Positions 62,931 through 64,000 of a stretch of 64,000 nucleotides of DNA are shown here, in pieces. The number at the start of each line of letters is the position of its first letter. Positions within the stretch are counted from its first letter, which is position 1. Location: contig JBDVXK010000025.1 of assembly GCA_039964455.1 (NCBI GenBank), forward strand, positions 186,001 through 250,000, given 5' to 3'. Both the position numbers and the translations under genes were made by a program. The DNA comes from CALJFL01 sp039964455. GTDB taxonomy: Bacteria > Pseudomonadota > Gammaproteobacteria > Pseudomonadales > Halieaceae. The notes under the pieces are model-generated. The model saw only the letters and a list, made by a program, of their open reading frames with translations. It was not told where the DNA came from and did no database searches.

Positions 62931-63146
62931 CTAGTCGCCCGGTAATTTTCCTTCCCACTTCATCCACCCAAAGGTGCTGTGGCAGTCGTTACATTTCATC
63001 GAAATCTCTGAAACCGTGCCGCCGAAAGGGCTTACAACTTCGGTCTGCTTGGATTCACACCAGGGACATGCAACCTGTTCGTCATACAGGTCGCCGAAGG
63101 CCTGCTTCGGGCCCTGGTCCGGTTTTTTAACGCCATCAGCTGACAT
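62931..63146 (-). CDS. paaD: PaaD C-terminal zinc-ribbon domain as a separate protein
   Basis: 71 residues, starting three bases after the paaB-like stop. CPWCESK and the later CNDCHSTF give a four-cysteine zinc ribbon around VVSPFGGTVSEISMK. The arrangement matches the C-terminal zinc domain of PaaD (CPRC / S-x-F-G-S / CxxC). In known systems this domain is fused to an N-terminal DUF59/MIP18 domain. Here that domain is a separate gene at 63408-63722, with paaB in between. Role: probably maturation of the diiron centre or the Fe-S cluster of the oxygenase, jointly with the DUF59 protein. Confidence 0.8.
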   Translation of the reverse strand: MSADGVKKPDQGPKQAFGDLYDEQVACPWCESKQTEVVSPFGGTVSEISMKCNDCHSTFGWMKWEGKLPGD

Positions 63147-63149
63147 GAA

Positions 63150-63395
63150 TCAGGCAGTCCCTACAATATCGTTGGGGGCAATAATTGGGATTACATCATC
63201 TCGCCTGACCATGCACATCTCGGTCCACACTTTCTCGGAATACATCAGCCTGGCCTGGGACAAAGCGGTCTCAAAATTTGGCGCGCTTAAACACCCAATG
63301 TGCGCAAGGTGGCCATCCATCTCTTCTCGCGCAAACACCTCGTAATAATCGTAAGTGGTTACCGGCAGAGGTATTTTGTCTTTCACTAAGCCCAT
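63150..63395 (-). CDS. paaB: PaaB-like subunit
   Basis: 81 residues, close to E. coli PaaB (95). The family core is YEVFAREEMDGHLAHIGCLS, then NFETALSQARLMYSEKVWTE and MCMVRRDDVIPI. PaaB bridges PaaAC heterodimers in the phenylacetyl-CoA epoxidase. It lies between the two halves of a split PaaD, 12 bases after the DUF59 gene. Confidence 0.88.
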   Translation of the reverse strand: MGLVKDKIPLPVTTYDYYEVFAREEMDGHLAHIGCLSAPNFETALSQARLMYSEKVWTEMCMVRRDDVIPIIAPNDIVGTA

Positions 63396-63407
63396 TTTTG
63401 GGAACTC

Positions 63408-63722
63408 CTAAATACAATATCCATGATCTCTGGCGATGATGCGGGCATCTGGCGTGATGTCATTGCGGTTCCACTCATGATCCCACTCGACTTTTACCTT
63501 CACCCTGGATACGCCATCTACGGCGCCCACCGCTTCTTTCAATTCCGACTGAATCAAGTCCCAGGCAGGACAGCCCACGCAGGGAAACACCAAGCCAACA
63601 TCGACAATGCCATCGGCATCAATATCCACCCGCCGCACCATGCCCATGTCGGGCAAACTTACATTCATATGCGGGTCCATCACTGTATCCAGTGCCGCAC
63701 GCACAGCCGTTTCGGCTACCAC
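63408..63722 (-). CDS. paaD: PaaD N-terminal DUF59/MIP18 domain as a separate protein
   Basis: 104 residues from a GTG at 63722 that overlaps the paaA-like stop (GTGGTAG). DUF59 pattern: DTVMDPHMNVSLPDMGMV, VDVGLVFPCVGCPAWDLIQSE with the conserved Cys, and VSRVKVKVEWDHEWNRNDI. The tail TPDARIIARDHGYCI corresponds to the helix that in PaaD precedes the zinc domain. MIP18/SufT-like domains act in Fe-S or diiron centre assembly. The missing C-terminal zinc ribbon is encoded downstream of paaB. Confidence 0.85.
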   Translation of the reverse strand: MVAETAVRAALDTVMDPHMNVSLPDMGMVRRVDIDADGIVDVGLVFPCVGCPAWDLIQSELKEAVGAVDGVSRVKVKVEWDHEWNRNDITPDARIIARDHGYCI

Positions 63723-64000
63723 AATTTGTCACCCCACTCTTCCCGCTGCAGCCGCTCGTAGCAGGCGGGGCGCATTGGGCCACCTGTTTTGAAGTTGCCA
63801 ATTGCACGATCCCAGGTCGTCTCTTCCCATTCCCAGTCCATTTTTTCGGCATCAAAGGTCATCGGATATGGCATGCCGTCAATCACGTAGTCCTTTGTTT
63901 CCTCGTCAAACTTAGCGGGAACATCAAGGCCAGTCCGTTCTGCAAAATCAGTGGCGGATTTCAGCCATTTGGCGCGCATCGTGTCGTTGGACCACTCTCG
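63716..64000 (-). CDS. paaA: PaaA-like catalytic subunit, C-terminal part (runs off the window)
   Basis: The frame is open from the window end (64000) to the TAG at 63718-63716, giving about 94 residues. It begins REWSNDTMRAKWLKSATDFA, then GLDVPAKFDEETKDYVIDG, WEWEETTWDRAIGNFKTGGP and YERLQREEWG. The S-N-D-x-(L/M)-R, G-L-x-V-P and G-x-G-P landmarks match the C-terminus of PaaA, the diiron catalytic subunit of phenylacetyl-CoA epoxidase. An insert (MPYPMTFDAEKM) is absent from E. coli PaaA. The diiron ligands lie beyond the window, so activity cannot be judged. Confidence 0.8.
   Translation of the reverse strand, partial: REWSNDTMRAKWLKSATDFAERTGLDVPAKFDEETKDYVIDGMPYPMTFDAEKMDWEWEETTWDRAIGNFKTGGPMRPACYERLQREEWGDKLW

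Noticed and set aside
1..64000. Mobile elements, CRISPR arrays, tRNA/rRNA genes
   Set aside because: No transposase, integrase, terminal repeats, spaced direct repeats or RNA-gene sequence was recognised by reading; a dedicated scan (tRNAscan, ISfinder) would settle it.

Overview
The window looks like a chromosomal accessory/catabolic region of an aerobic, probably marine gammaproteobacterium (inference; a Halieaceae/Cellvibrionales-like lineage would fit). The reasons are a moderately GC-rich composition, a TonB-dependent receptor, tripartite-pump parts and OprB-type porin-like proteins (Gram-negative), a wax-ester/triacylglycerol synthesis cluster, and many acyl-CoA enzymes. No rRNA, tRNA, CRISPR array, insertion sequence or phage gene was seen. 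About 50 protein genes fill the window, with only one gene-free stretch above 300 bp.

Layout. (1) 1-1479: the tail of a zeta-class GST/maleylacetoacetate isomerase and a cytochrome P450. (2) 1622-6992, minus strand: an operon of a Gfo/Idh dehydrogenase, two sugar isomerase/epimerase-type TIM barrels, an MFS sugar transporter and a membrane-anchored ThuA-like protein, probably for an oxidised (keto) sugar or glycoside. (3) 7083-7948: a tandem CDGSH protein and an exported SNase-like protein. (4) 8179-12197, plus strand: zinc alcohol dehydrogenase, carotenoid/stilbene cleavage oxygenase and two GSTs. (5) 12225-22942, minus strand: acyl-CoA dehydrogenase, SDR, RND pump plus adaptor, two outer-membrane proteins and an exported amidohydrolase. 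(6) 23178-25636: a YeiH-family membrane protein and an AAHS-type MFS transporter. (7) 25830-32009, plus strand: wax ester synthase/DGAT, HAD-PlsC fusion, monoacylglycerol-lipase-like hydrolase and PlsB, a compact neutral-lipid cluster. (8) 32049-42393, minus strand: an HSL-type esterase; a four-gene operon (two acyl-CoA dehydrogenases, PLP aminotransferase, acyl-CoA ligase) with an intrinsic terminator at its own 3' end and another just upstream; a TonB receptor; a CaiB/AMACR-type enzyme. (9) 42612-57496: a giant indolepyruvate:ferredoxin oxidoreductase-type protein, a DadA-like oxidase, two amidohydrolases, a nitronate monooxygenase, an acyl-CoA ligase, a BisC-type molybdoenzyme and a PhoD-like phosphatase. 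(10) 57617-59283: a TetR/AraC regulator pair. (11) 59363-64000, minus strand and running off the window: a tightly packed operon joining a phenylacetyl-CoA-epoxidase-like oxygenase (paaA-like, a paaD split into two genes around paaB, paaC-like) to a hydratase/retro-aldolase-like module (cysteine-less SCP-x-type thiolase homologue, DUF35 protein, two MaoC-fold proteins).

The most unusual item is region 11. An oxygenase family known for attacking CoA-thioester rings is coupled to a C-C cleaving module otherwise known from steroid side-chain degradation, with dedicated regulators next door. Together with the AMACR-like enzyme, the acyl-CoA dehydrogenases, the ligases and the P450, this suggests degradation of a CoA-activated cyclic or branched compound. 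The substrate cannot be read from the sequence.
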